A stretch of DNA of 8,376 bases from an uncultured Bacteroidaceae bacterium (GTDB lineage: Bacteria; Bacteroidota; Bacteroidia; Bacteroidales; Bacteroidaceae): assembly GCA_934426255.1 (NCBI GenBank), contig CAKRYD010000046.1:1-8376 (forward strand). The letters run 5' to 3'. The stretch's first letter is position 1. Each line of letters starts with the position of its first letter. The translations under genes and the position numbers were made by a program. Of this stretch, positions 1-7,298 are shown piece by piece. The notes under the pieces were generated by a model, which had not been told where the DNA came from, searched no databases, and saw only the letters and a list, made by a program, of their open reading frames with translations.

Positions 1-1
1 T

Positions 2-778
2 GAAAAGACTCTGTCACACATGTTGGGTGGAAAAGATTTGATGGAATCCAAACCGCGTCCGGCTATATCCGTTGAGAAGCCGGATATAGAAGAAAAAGAT
101 TTAAAGATATTCCGCAACGCCTTGGAGTTTTCAAACATCCGTGTGCACGATTGCATTGTACCACGTACCGAAATCGTCGCTGTAGAACTGCACGACAGCA
201 CGGAAGAACTGATTGACACATTCGTCAAAAGCGGAAAGACAAAAATCATTGTCTATCAAGAGGACCTTGATCATATCATAGGCTACATACATTCATCAGA
301 AATGTTTCGTTCGTCAGCACGCAAGGATTGGACAAAGAGCATTCGCCAAATACCCATCGTACCGGAATCGATGACCGCACAAAAAATGATGCAGATATTC
401 ATGCAACAAAAAAAATCAATTGCAGTCGTCGCTGATGAATTTGGTGGTACATCCGGCATCATCTCTTTAGAAGACCTTGTAGAAGAAATTTTTGGTGACA
501 TTGAAGACGAACACGATATAGTAACCTACACTGCACGCAAATTAAACGATCACGAATATCTTCTGTCGGCACGACTCGAAATAGAAAAAGTCAATGAACA
601 GTTTGGACTTACGCTGCCCGAATCAGATGAATATCTGACCATAGGCGGTCTCATCCTTTACTATCACCAGGCTTTTCCCAAATTAGGCGAAGTTGTAAAT
701 ATTGACCGTTTCAGCTTTTCAATAATAAAGACCTCCATCTCTAAAATAGAGCTTGTCAAGCTTAAAGTGGCGGATTAG
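2..778 (+). CDS. CorC/HlyC-family 'hemolysin' CBS-domain membrane protein, C-terminal part (5' end outside window)
   Basis: The frame is open from base 2 to the TAG at 776-778, giving 258 visible residues. The true start and the N-terminal membrane domain (CNNM/DUF21) lie to the left, so the apparent ATG at 20 is internal. The visible part begins with a cytosolic CBS pair. Its second half carries the family hallmark VVADEFGGTSGIISLEDLVE and then IFGDIEDEHD (about visible residues 141-172). The last ~80 residues form the small CorC_HlyC transporter-associated domain, recognisable from LTIGGLILYY. Proteins of this family sit in the inner membrane and are linked to Mg2+/Co2+ handling; 'hemolysin' is a historical label. 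The paralogue GldE is an alternative, but the PRTEIVAVE region looks more like the general Bacteroidales hemolysin paralogue. The next gene, a SurA/PpiD-like protein, starts 94 bp downstream behind its own promoter. Confidence 0.9.
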   Translation, partial: EKTLSHMLGGKDLMESKPRPAISVEKPDIEEKDLKIFRNALEFSNIRVHDCIVPRTEIVAVELHDSTEELIDTFVKSGKTKIIVYQEDLDHIIGYIHSSEMFRSSARKDWTKSIRQIPIVPESMTAQKMMQIFMQQKKSIAVVADEFGGTSGIISLEDLVEEIFGDIEDEHDIVTYTARKLNDHEYLLSARLEIEKVNEQFGLTLPESDEYLTIGGLILYYHQAFPKLGEVVNIDRFSFSIIKTSISKIELVKLKVAD

Positions 779-824
779 AGTAAAAAGAAACGCATAAGAA
801 GTTCGGTATGTACAACAAATTTTA

Positions 825-832
825 TAACTTTG
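825..832 (+). promoter_or_regulatory. Bacteroidetes-type -7 promoter element (TAACTTTG) for the SurA/PpiD-like gene
   Basis: TAACTTTG matches the Bacteroidetes sigma-ABfr -7 consensus TAnnTTTG exactly. Transcription would start near 838-842, leaving a leader of about 30 nt that is rich in A and lacks a Shine-Dalgarno site, as is usual in this phylum. A weak -33-like TTCG lies about 19 bp upstream, at 802-805. The site implies that the gene at 873 can be transcribed independently of the upstream hemolysin-family gene. Confidence 0.6.
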
Positions 833-872
833 CGTGCTTGAAATAACATAGAAAAAAATAATACATAGCATA

Positions 873-3020
873 ATGGCAGCATTACAAAAAATCAGAAGCA
901 AGGGTGTCTTGCTCATCATCATCATCGGTTTAGGCTTATTTGCCTTTATCGCGGAAGAGTTTTTCCGCTCAATTGAGACCACGGCTAACCAAAGCAAACA
1001 GAACGTGGGAAAGATTTATGGCGAATCCATTTCGTCACAGGAGTTCCAAAAAATGTATGAGGAATACGAAAGTGCACTGAAGTTCATGCGAGGTACAACA
1101 TCGCTCACAGACGCTGAAAGCACGCAGGCTCGCGATTACGTATGGCAAATGCATGTTAATTACATGTTGGTATCTCACGAATGCGAAGCTTTGGGACTAA
1201 CTGTAACCGACGGAGAATTGCAACAAGTTCTCAATGAAGGTAATAATCCGATGCTGATGCAAACTCCTTTCAGAAACGAAAAGACCGGCCGCTTTGACCC
1301 AGCCATGTTAAAGAACTTCCTGCAAGAGTATGAGAAGATGCGTACAGGTGGAAACAGTCAAATGCCACAACAGTATCTTGAATACTATGAAAGCATGTAC
1401 AATTACTGGAATTTCATCGAGAAGACACTACGTCAAAACCTCTTGGAGCAAAAGTACCAAGTGCTCTTGTATAAATCCATTCTTTCCAACCCCATTGAAG
1501 CAAAGATGAACTTTGAAGGCAACCAAGTTCGTAGCAACTTATTGTTGGCCTCATTCCCCTATACGTCCATCAACGACAACCAAATAAAGGTTAGCGATTC
1601 TGAATTGCAATTGAAATATGCAGAGACAAAAGAAGAATATCGCCAATATGTTGAATCTCGCGATATAAAATATATATCAGTTGGCGTTGAGGCCAGTGAT
1701 AAAGATAAAGCTGAGCTGAACAACGAAATGAAAGAATATGCTAAAAAAATCGCCACCACTGACGATGTTACTTCCGTTGTTCGTTCTTCCAACTCATTAA
1801 TACCTTATTCAAACCTTGCTGTAACCAAGAATGCCTTACCCGCAGACATTCAGCTTCAACTCGATTCCATGGCAGTAGGAACAGTTAAAGGTCCTTACTA
1901 TAATGTTTCGGACAACACAGACAATGTTATCCGCCTGTTGGCAAAAGTACAGGAACCTGATTCTGTCTTATTCCGGCAAATACAAGTAACTGGAGCAACA
2001 GCCGAAGAAGCTCACAAGCGTGCAGACAGCATTTACACAGCTCTTCAGAATGGAGCCAAGTTTGCCGATATGGCAAAGAAATATGGGCAAAAAGGTGATT
2101 CCATCTGGATGACTTCCAAGCAATATGAAGGAAGCACCATGGATGAAGACAATGCCAAATTCATAGGCACAATCAACACTATGGCCGCTAATCAACCCAA
2201 AAACGTTGCTTTCGCACAAGGCAATATCATCGTTGAAGTATTAGAACGAAAAGCCATGACCACAAAATACAATGTGGCTGTAATCAAGCGCACTGTAGAT
2301 TTCAGTAAAGAGACATACAATAAGGCATACAATAAGTTCAGCCATTTTGTCGCAACAAGTCCGACTCTAAAAGACATCGAGACCAACGCTCGAAAGAATG
2401 GCTATACTCTTGAAACACGCAACGACTTGTATAGCAGCGAGCACTACGTAGGCAATGTTACCAATACAAAAGAAGCTATGAAATGGATCTTTGATGCCAA
2501 AGATGGTGAAATATCGCCTTTATACGAATGCGGTAACAACGATCACCTGATGCTTGTTGTACTGATGAAGACCCATAGAGAAGGCTACCGTTCCTTAGAG
2601 GAAGTAAAAGAACTCGTTCGCGCAGCTGTTATCCGTGACAAGAAAGCTGAAATGTTGGCGTCCAAACTCAAGAATGTAAAAGATTTGGCACAAGCTGAGA
2701 AGATTCAGGGAGCTGTCATTGACAGTCTGAGTGGAGTTACATTTAACGGTGACTCGTTTGTAAAGGCTACAGGTGCTGTTGAACCTGCATTGAACGGAAG
2801 CATCTGGCAGAAAAAGGCAAACGCATTTGTCGGACCTGTCAAAGGAGAAAACGGCGTATACGTATATCAGATACTTGCTCAGACAAAACAAAATGGCAAA
2901 TTCGATGCTAAGCAAGAAGAGCAATCAGCTATACAAAAGCATTTACGCAGCTTAGGAAATTATTCAAGCGATCTTTATTTCGATGCAAAAGTTGTAGACA
3001 AACGCTACCTGTTCTTCTAA
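873..3020 (+). CDS. Membrane-anchored SurA/PpiD-like peptidyl-prolyl isomerase family protein
   Basis: This 715-residue protein has the architecture of PpiD, a periplasmic folding factor for outer-membrane and secreted proteins. A short basic N-terminus (MAALQKIRSKG) leads into one hydrophobic helix at about residues 11-27, with no signal-peptidase site, so it is probably anchored in the inner membrane with its bulk in the periplasm. A SurA_N-like helical chaperone region follows (about 45-210), containing the GKIYGESISSQEFQKMYEEY stretch typical of these proteins. A parvulin-like segment starts near residue 362 (VLFRQIQV, then GAKFADMAKKYGQKGDS). It lacks the usual ASHIL histidine motif and the GGDLGW signature, so isomerase activity is doubtful and chaperoning more likely. 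The C-terminal ~150 residues resemble the SurA/PpiD C-terminal lobe. The ATG at 873 is favoured because it gives the conserved N-terminus and lies about 33 nt after a -7 box. A strong terminator follows 15 bp after the stop. Confidence 0.87.
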   Translation: MAALQKIRSKGVLLIIIIGLGLFAFIAEEFFRSIETTANQSKQNVGKIYGESISSQEFQKMYEEYESALKFMRGTTSLTDAESTQARDYVWQMHVNYMLVSHECEALGLTVTDGELQQVLNEGNNPMLMQTPFRNEKTGRFDPAMLKNFLQEYEKMRTGGNSQMPQQYLEYYESMYNYWNFIEKTLRQNLLEQKYQVLLYKSILSNPIEAKMNFEGNQVRSNLLLASFPYTSINDNQIKVSDSELQLKYAETKEEYRQYVESRDIKYISVGVEASDKDKAELNNEMKEYAKKIATTDDVTSVVRSSNSLIPYSNLAVTKNALPADIQLQLDSMAVGTVKGPYYNVSDNTDNVIRLLAKVQEPDSVLFRQIQVTGATAEEAHKRADSIYTALQNGAKFADMAKKYGQKGDSIWMTSKQYEGSTMDEDNAKFIGTINTMAANQPKNVAFAQGNIIVEVLERKAMTTKYNVAVIKRTVDFSKETYNKAYNKFSHFVATSPTLKDIETNARKNGYTLETRNDLYSSEHYVGNVTNTKEAMKWIFDAKDGEISPLYECGNNDHLMLVVLMKTHREGYRSLEEVKELVRAAVIRDKKAEMLASKLKNVKDLAQAEKIQGAVIDSLSGVTFNGDSFVKATGAVEPALNGSIWQKKANAFVGPVKGENGVYVYQILAQTKQNGKFDAKQEEQSAIQKHLRSLGNYSSDLYFDAKVVDKRYLFF

Positions 3021-3035
3021 CAAACAGAAATAATA

Positions 3036-3085
3036 AAAAAGATAGACCGGTCTGAACACGATAGTTCAGACCGGTCTATCTTTTT
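3036..3085. terminator. Bidirectional intrinsic terminator with perfect 22-bp stem
   Basis: The arms 3036-3057 and 3064-3085 are perfect reverse complements around a 6-nt loop (ACGATA). The stem core is GATAGACCGGTCTGAAC. It is flanked by five A on the left and five T on the right, so it forms a hairpin plus U-tract on both strands. It sits between the convergent ends of the gene at 873-3020 (+) and the gene at 3122-4144 (-), and should terminate both transcripts. Confidence 0.92.
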
Positions 3086-3121
3086 ACATCCATCCAATAA
3101 GAACAAGGGAAATCTTCAGAA

Positions 3122-4144
3122 CTAATCAAGCATTAAGCTCATGACCGGATTGAAACGCGGTAGCATCATATCTGCCAATTCCGAAATGGTGAGTGCCTGA
3201 TGACAGTCAGGACACAATGCTGTATACTGAGAAGTTCCATTTCGGACTGAGAATGTACCGTTATTCTCGGCTATTTCATCGTCAACAACAGAAAACGTAT
3301 ATTCCATATCCGGATTAGCTTGAGCAACCAACCTGACAAAGTCTTTTACATTAATTATCCGAGCCATACCGTAAGGCTTGTCCCGCTTCGTAAAATCGCG
3401 TACAAGCATGGCTATCGGCTTTTCAGTTTTAGCAATATCATTAAGCAACTCGGTCCTGAACTTTTCAAATCCGAGCACGTCATTGACGCGCAACACACCT
3501 TCAACAAACTCGGTTACGGCAACAGCCACGATCTCTTCTTTATCCAGCAATAAGGGAAACGAGCCGTTTTCCATTTTCATCACTTGGTAAATATCTTCCA
3601 CATCATTCTTTGAATGCTGTATGCAACAAGGCCTTTTTTGCATTTCCTTTTGCACAAAATCAATGATGTTCTGTGTAAGCTGTGGGGTCGGAACGTACTT
3701 ATTTGGTTTATCTGCATTCAAAAGCCCGGAATACTGTTTCTTCTCTTCACTGAAGTAAGAACATGCTACATAATTCATCCGTCCATAGTAATCGAACAAA
3801 GGACTTTCGGCCGGTATCAGCAGAGAGAACAATGCGCCTTGGTCATATAAACGGCGATGAGATTCACGTAGCACCTTTGCGGCCAATCCCCTGTTGCGGA
3901 ATGCAGGCAGAGTAGCCAAGCCTGATACATATCCGATGCGAACGGTAGCATTGCAAAAAGTCATATCATATTGGAGAGACTGCATGGCCGATACCACATG
4001 TCCTTTTTCAAAAATGCTCACTGTATTTTCAGAAGTACAACGCCTATTAAAATACAGATTGACAAACTCTTCACTGTCATCAAATACGCTTTCCCATAAT
4101 GCCCTGCATTGGCCCAATAGCTCTTGCCTATCTAACTTGTCCAT
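3122..4144 (-). CDS. Eis-like GNAT N-acetyltransferase with C-terminal SCP2-like domain
   Basis: This 340-residue protein has an N-terminal GCN5-type acetyltransferase domain. Motif A is clear: beta-strand VSGLATLP at residues 73-80, then the acetyl-CoA pyrophosphate loop R83-N-R-G86-L-A88. The segment PLFDYYGRMNYV (115-126) is typical of the GNAT proteins grouped with Eis, which have a second degenerate GNAT domain and a sterol-carrier-protein-like tail. The tail is visible at about 258-335, starting with GMARIINVKDFVRLV. Eis-type enzymes acetylate amines on peptides or small molecules; the substrate here cannot be read from sequence. A CPDC pair at 311-314 is an uncommon detail. The start codon lies inside the end of the upstream gene (17-bp overlap), so the two are co-transcribed and probably translationally coupled. 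Transcription ends at the shared hairpin at 3036-3085. Confidence 0.86.
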   Translation of the reverse strand: MDKLDRQELLGQCRALWESVFDDSEEFVNLYFNRRCTSENTVSIFEKGHVVSAMQSLQYDMTFCNATVRIGYVSGLATLPAFRNRGLAAKVLRESHRRLYDQGALFSLLIPAESPLFDYYGRMNYVACSYFSEEKKQYSGLLNADKPNKYVPTPQLTQNIIDFVQKEMQKRPCCIQHSKNDVEDIYQVMKMENGSFPLLLDKEEIVAVAVTEFVEGVLRVNDVLGFEKFRTELLNDIAKTEKPIAMLVRDFTKRDKPYGMARIINVKDFVRLVAQANPDMEYTFSVVDDEIAENNGTFSVRNGTSQYTALCPDCHQALTISELADMMLPRFNPVMSLMLD

Positions 4145-5054
4145 CCTTAAAATGGTGCTTTGCCATTACAACGTATTTTTTCAAGAGAATCTCAGGATGA
4201 TACGACAGTTTTGCTTTGCGCAGCCCCTCTATTCCGAGATCTTCTTCGCGATTGATGAGCGTATATTGCGAAGGCAGATGCGTCACGAATTCCTTATTGA
4301 TAGTGGCATATGAACCCTCATAATCGGGATTGGCTTTTTCTACACATACATCAAACACACAATCGTTTATAGGGGCACCATAAGTAAATGCAATCAATTC
4401 ACTGTCAACAAAAATAGCGCCTCCGATTCCGCCAAGTCTATTCCAATTGTCAAAAACCCTTTGCATAGAAGTCCGTTCGTCCTCATCTGATTGTAGATAA
4501 CTAAGGTCTTCGTGCCTCATCCACTGACTATCCAATGCAAGACAAGCATCAAAATCATCTTCCCTCAGCTCTCGGTAAACATAATCGGGATAAGCCTTTC
4601 GAAAGCGATTGAAAAAATTACGTTTGGGTTGCAACTTCTTTCCGGCCAATGTCTCAAGAGATTCGCGAGCATAAATATAGTCACAATAATCGCGGTCATA
4701 TTCAAACACGAAATAGCCGGGCTTGGCTTTTTCGATATCGGAAATCAGCTCTTCGTCCAATCCCATCAGCAGGAAAGGATGCTGGTCGCGCTCGGCCTCC
4801 GCAATCAGAATATCCAGCATCTCTTCCACCTCTAAAGGCGTAAAGATTCCCATATAAGCAATATGCCCATCCGCCTTAAAGCGAAAAATCAAATGATCCT
4901 TCCACTGGGCAATTTCTGTTTTATATAGAAAGCACCAACTGAAGATGTTCATAAAATTCAAGTCACAATTCTTTCCACGGACAAGTGCAAGGCGCTCTTT
5001 CAAAAGAGGCTGGTCATCTAATGTAACAGGGCGATATTGAAGAATGTCGTTCAT
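4128..5054 (-). CDS. DUF2156 (phosphatidylglycerol lysyltransferase C-terminal-like) GNAT-fold protein
   Basis: This 308-residue protein is full length for the COG4866/DUF2156 group, which is built of two GNAT-like lobes related to the catalytic domain of aminoacyl-phosphatidylglycerol synthases. Recognisable stretches are the AGKKLQPKRNFFNRF segment (residues 137-151) between the lobes and the C-terminal block INREEDLGIEGLRKAKLSYH (267-286), which is diagnostic for the family. No membrane helix is seen, so it is soluble, unlike MprF. These proteins may transfer an acyl or aminoacyl group, but the substrate is unknown. It is the first gene of a two-gene operon with the Eis-like acetyltransferase, whose start codon it overlaps by 17 bp. 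A -7 promoter element lies about 40 bp upstream of the ATG. It is cytoplasmic by prediction; the family call is firm, the activity is not. Confidence 0.86.
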   Translation of the reverse strand: MNDILQYRPVTLDDQPLLKERLALVRGKNCDLNFMNIFSWCFLYKTEIAQWKDHLIFRFKADGHIAYMGIFTPLEVEEMLDILIAEAERDQHPFLLMGLDEELISDIEKAKPGYFVFEYDRDYCDYIYARESLETLAGKKLQPKRNFFNRFRKAYPDYVYRELREDDFDACLALDSQWMRHEDLSYLQSDEDERTSMQRVFDNWNRLGGIGGAIFVDSELIAFTYGAPINDCVFDVCVEKANPDYEGSYATINKEFVTHLPSQYTLINREEDLGIEGLRKAKLSYHPEILLKKYVVMAKHHFKDGQVR

Positions 5055-5093
5055 AACTACGTAATATTATAAATGCTTGTATCACTTTCGAAA

Positions 5094-5101
5094 CAAAGTT
5101 A
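5094..5101 (-). promoter_or_regulatory. -7 promoter element (TAACTTTG, minus strand) for the acyltransferase operon
   Basis: Read on the minus strand this is TAACTTTG, an exact match to the Bacteroidetes TAnnTTTG -7 box and the same octamer as the box at 825-832. It lies 39 bp upstream of the ATG at 5054 and predicts a leader of about 30 nt. No convincing -33 TTG element is seen at the right spacing. Confidence 0.55.
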
Positions 5102-5186
5102 GCAAGAATCTCAGTAAACGGAGCGATGATAGCTGCATTTTAGATTATTTCAAATGATTGATTACACATTTTGCACATCAAATGTG

Positions 5187-5194
5187 TACTTTTG
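5187..5194 (+). promoter_or_regulatory. -7 promoter element (TACTTTTG) for the PycB/OadA-like gene
   Basis: TACTTTTG fits TAnnTTTG and lies 28 bp upstream of the ATG at 5223, so transcription should begin around 5200-5203 with a leader of about 20 nt. This site decides the start codon. The in-frame ATG at 5154 would lie upstream of the predicted transcription start and would add 23 residues that look unlike the family's N-terminus. The minus-strand promoter at 5094-5101 makes this a divergent regulatory region. Confidence 0.6.
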
Positions 5195-5222
5195 CAGCCT
5201 AATCTATAAAGATATTCTGTCA

Positions 5223-6989
5223 ATGAAAAAAAGGATTCAATTCAGTCTTGTATACCGCGACATGTTTCAGTCGTCAGGAAAATTTCAACCTCGCAAAGAT
5301 CAATTGGAGCGCGTAGCACCGGCCATCATCGATATGGGCTGCTTTTCGCGTGTTGAAACAAACGGCGGAGCTTTCGAGCAAGTAAATCTGTTGTATGGAG
5401 AGAATCCTAACCTCGCTGTACGTGCATTCACAAAACCTTTCAACAAAGTAGGCATCAAGACCCACATGCTGGATCGCGGATTGAATGCATTGAGAATGTA
5501 TCCGGTACCATCCGATGTACGCAAACTGATGTACAAGGTCAAACATGCACAAGGCGTTGACATCACACGTATTTTCTGCGGATTGAATGATGTTCGCAAC
5601 ATCATTCCCAGCATCAAATATGCCAAAGAAGGCGGCATGACACCTCAGGCAACACTTTGTATCACCACATCCCCGATACATACGGCAGAATATTACAGCG
5701 GCATTGCCGACCAACTGATCGAAGCCGGTGCCGAAGAAATCTGTCTGAAAGATATGGCAGGTATCGGTCAACCGGCCATACTTGGCAAGTTGACAGCCAT
5801 GATCAAGGAAAAACATCCAGATATCATCATCCAATATCACGGTCACAGCGGCCCGGGATTGTCTATGGCATCCATTCTTGAAGTCTGCAAAAACGGTGCC
5901 GATGTCATTGACACAGCTGTCGAGCCTTTGAGCTGGGGAAAAGTACATCCCGACATCATTTCCGTTCAAAGCATGTTGAAAAACTACGGTTTCGAAGTGG
6001 CCGACATCAACATGGATGCCTACATGGAAGTACGCAAACTCACACAAGAATTCATTGACGACTTCCTTGGCTACTTCATGAATCCCGCCAACAAATTGAT
6101 GAGTTCGCTGCTATTAGGCTGCGGTCTTCCCGGCGGCATGATGGGAAGCATGATGGCCGACCTCAAGGGCGTAATGACAGCCATCAACCATACGCGCGAA
6201 GGAAAGGGCGAGACACCTTACAGCGAAGACGAACTGTTGGTACGCCTGTTCAACGAAGTAGCCTATGTGTGGCCTCGTGTTGGCTATCCCCCATTGGTAA
6301 CACCATTCAGCCAGTATGTCAAGAATATCGCGTTGATGAATCTGCTCACCCTCGAAAAAGGCCAGCCGCGCTTCACCATGATGGACGAAAACATGTGGGG
6401 CATGATTCTCGGCAAAAGCGGACGCCTGCCGGGAAAAGTAGATCAAGAGCTGGTCGACTTGGCCAAAAAGAAAGGAAAAGAATTTACCGATACCGATCCT
6501 CAGAGCTACTACCCCGACGCACTGCCCACATACGTTGAAATGATGAAAAAAGAAGGATGGGACGAAGGACCCGACCAAGAAGAGCTCTTTGAATTTGCCA
6601 TGCACGAAAGCCAGTATCGCGACTACAAGAGCGGAGTGGCCAAACGCCGCTTTGAAGAAGATCTTGAAAAAGCCCGGCAGGCAAAAGGCTCCAAAGGCAT
6701 GAGCGATGAAGAACTCATCAATAAGCGCCGTGCCGGAGCCGACCCGATAGTGGCACGCGAAAGCGGCCGCATACTTTGGGAAGTCAAAGGCGGAGATGAA
6801 GCAGAAAAGAGCCTGGAGCCATACATCGGACAGACGTTCAAGGATGGACAACAATTCTGTGTTATCGAAACCCCCAACGGACGTCTGGTCAGCATTCCTG
6901 CCGACATGGGAGGCCGTATTGTGGAAATTGACGCAAAACAAGGAGACACAGTAAGAAAAGGTGACGTAATCGCCTATATTCGCAGATAA
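5223..6989 (+). CDS. Pyruvate carboxylase subunit B / oxaloacetate decarboxylase alpha-family protein (carboxyltransferase fold), probably atypical
   Basis: Starting at ATG 5223 the protein has 588 residues. The N-terminal TIM barrel (about 5-270) is the HMGL-like carboxyltransferase domain. The metal-site residues are visible: R12-D13 with Q16 in RDMFQSS, lysine K176 in CLKDMAG (the lysine that is carbamylated in the family) and the HxH pair H206/H208 in QYHGHSG. The conserved PYC_OADA region follows (about 270-480), including LMSSLLLGCGLPGGMMGSMM and QYRDYKSGVAKRRFEEDLEK. A charged linker leads to a C-terminal biotinyl/lipoyl-like domain (about 528-588). Typical members move CO2 between oxaloacetate and pyruvate via biotin. 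Here the biotin motif EAMKM is replaced by ETPNG (550-554), and the threonine of SGxTSQP aligns with K240 in LSWGKVHP (236-243). Biotin-dependent transfer is therefore doubtful. No biotin carboxylase or membrane decarboxylase subunit is adjacent. Family membership is secure; the reaction is not. Confidence 0.85.
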   Translation: MKKRIQFSLVYRDMFQSSGKFQPRKDQLERVAPAIIDMGCFSRVETNGGAFEQVNLLYGENPNLAVRAFTKPFNKVGIKTHMLDRGLNALRMYPVPSDVRKLMYKVKHAQGVDITRIFCGLNDVRNIIPSIKYAKEGGMTPQATLCITTSPIHTAEYYSGIADQLIEAGAEEICLKDMAGIGQPAILGKLTAMIKEKHPDIIIQYHGHSGPGLSMASILEVCKNGADVIDTAVEPLSWGKVHPDIISVQSMLKNYGFEVADINMDAYMEVRKLTQEFIDDFLGYFMNPANKLMSSLLLGCGLPGGMMGSMMADLKGVMTAINHTREGKGETPYSEDELLVRLFNEVAYVWPRVGYPPLVTPFSQYVKNIALMNLLTLEKGQPRFTMMDENMWGMILGKSGRLPGKVDQELVDLAKKKGKEFTDTDPQSYYPDALPTYVEMMKKEGWDEGPDQEELFEFAMHESQYRDYKSGVAKRRFEEDLEKARQAKGSKGMSDEELINKRRAGADPIVARESGRILWEVKGGDEAEKSLEPYIGQTFKDGQQFCVIETPNGRLVSIPADMGGRIVEIDAKQGDTVRKGDVIAYIRR

Positions 6990-6999
6990 AGATTGATTC

Positions 7000-7017
7000 A
7001 CGTGAGTTCGACGAAAT
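7000..7017 (+). repeat. Left terminal inverted repeat (18 bp)
   Basis: ACGTGAGTTCGACGAAAT is the exact reverse complement of 7299-7316. The outer end begins with AC. The transposase-relic stop codon (TGA on the minus strand, 7017-7019) touches the inner edge, as expected when a transposase gene runs to the end of its element. Confidence 0.95.
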
Positions 7018-7265
7018 CAGAACAAGGCTGGTTGCGTGTCAATCGTTCTCGGGACATTGATACAAGGTTTCTTTGGGAAGCAGCAGCATGCGGCGATTGC
7101 ACTCAAGAGATTGACAATAAAATTATCGAAGCTCCTATGCCTTGAATGTTCAGCTTGCGCTATATTCTTGAGCTCGCCATTGACGCTTTCGATATAACTT
7201 TGCTCTCGGTGATCATATCGATTATTGTTCCATTTCTTTGTTTCGTAACTATAAAGATACAACAA
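7017..7265 (-). pseudogene. IS982-family transposase, C-terminal remnant
   Basis: The frame gives 82 residues, but its first codon is TTG and the first ~18 residues do not look like transposase; they are probably leader sequence fused by deletion. From about residue 20 the match to the IS982 C-terminus is clear: YIESVNGELKN, where the glutamate fits the last acidic residue of the DDE triad, then EHSRHRSFDNFIVNLLSAIA, then FPKKP. The protein ends naturally with PALF and a TGA at the inverted repeat. A full transposase has about 290 residues, so roughly three quarters, including the other catalytic aspartates, are gone. The deletion joint lies in the interval of about 7200-7260. It cannot be active on its own. 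Confidence 0.85.
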
Positions 7266-7298
7266 TTTTCGCTAATCACCAAAACTACAGATGATTAT

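Noticed and set aside
2..778. Calling the first gene gldE
   Set aside because: The fold family is shared, but the visible CBS sequence and the pairing with a SurA/PpiD-like gene look more like the general hemolysin-family paralogue; the missing N-terminal half prevents a decision.
5154..5222. Upstream in-frame ATG that would extend the PycB/OadA-like protein by 23 residues
   Set aside because: The extension overlaps the predicted -7 promoter box at 5187-5194, its residues do not fit the family, and the ATG at 5223 gives the typical MKKRIQFSLVYRD start.
5274..6047. Long minus-strand open frame of 257 codons opposite the PycB/OadA-like gene
   Set aside because: It is antisense to a clear conserved coding frame, rich in Cys/His/Phe and without family resemblance; a shadow of codon bias.
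6114..7001. Minus-strand open frame of 295 codons opposite the end of the PycB/OadA-like gene
   Set aside because: Same reason: it is fully antisense to conserved coding sequence, and its Phe-rich composition is that of a shadow frame.
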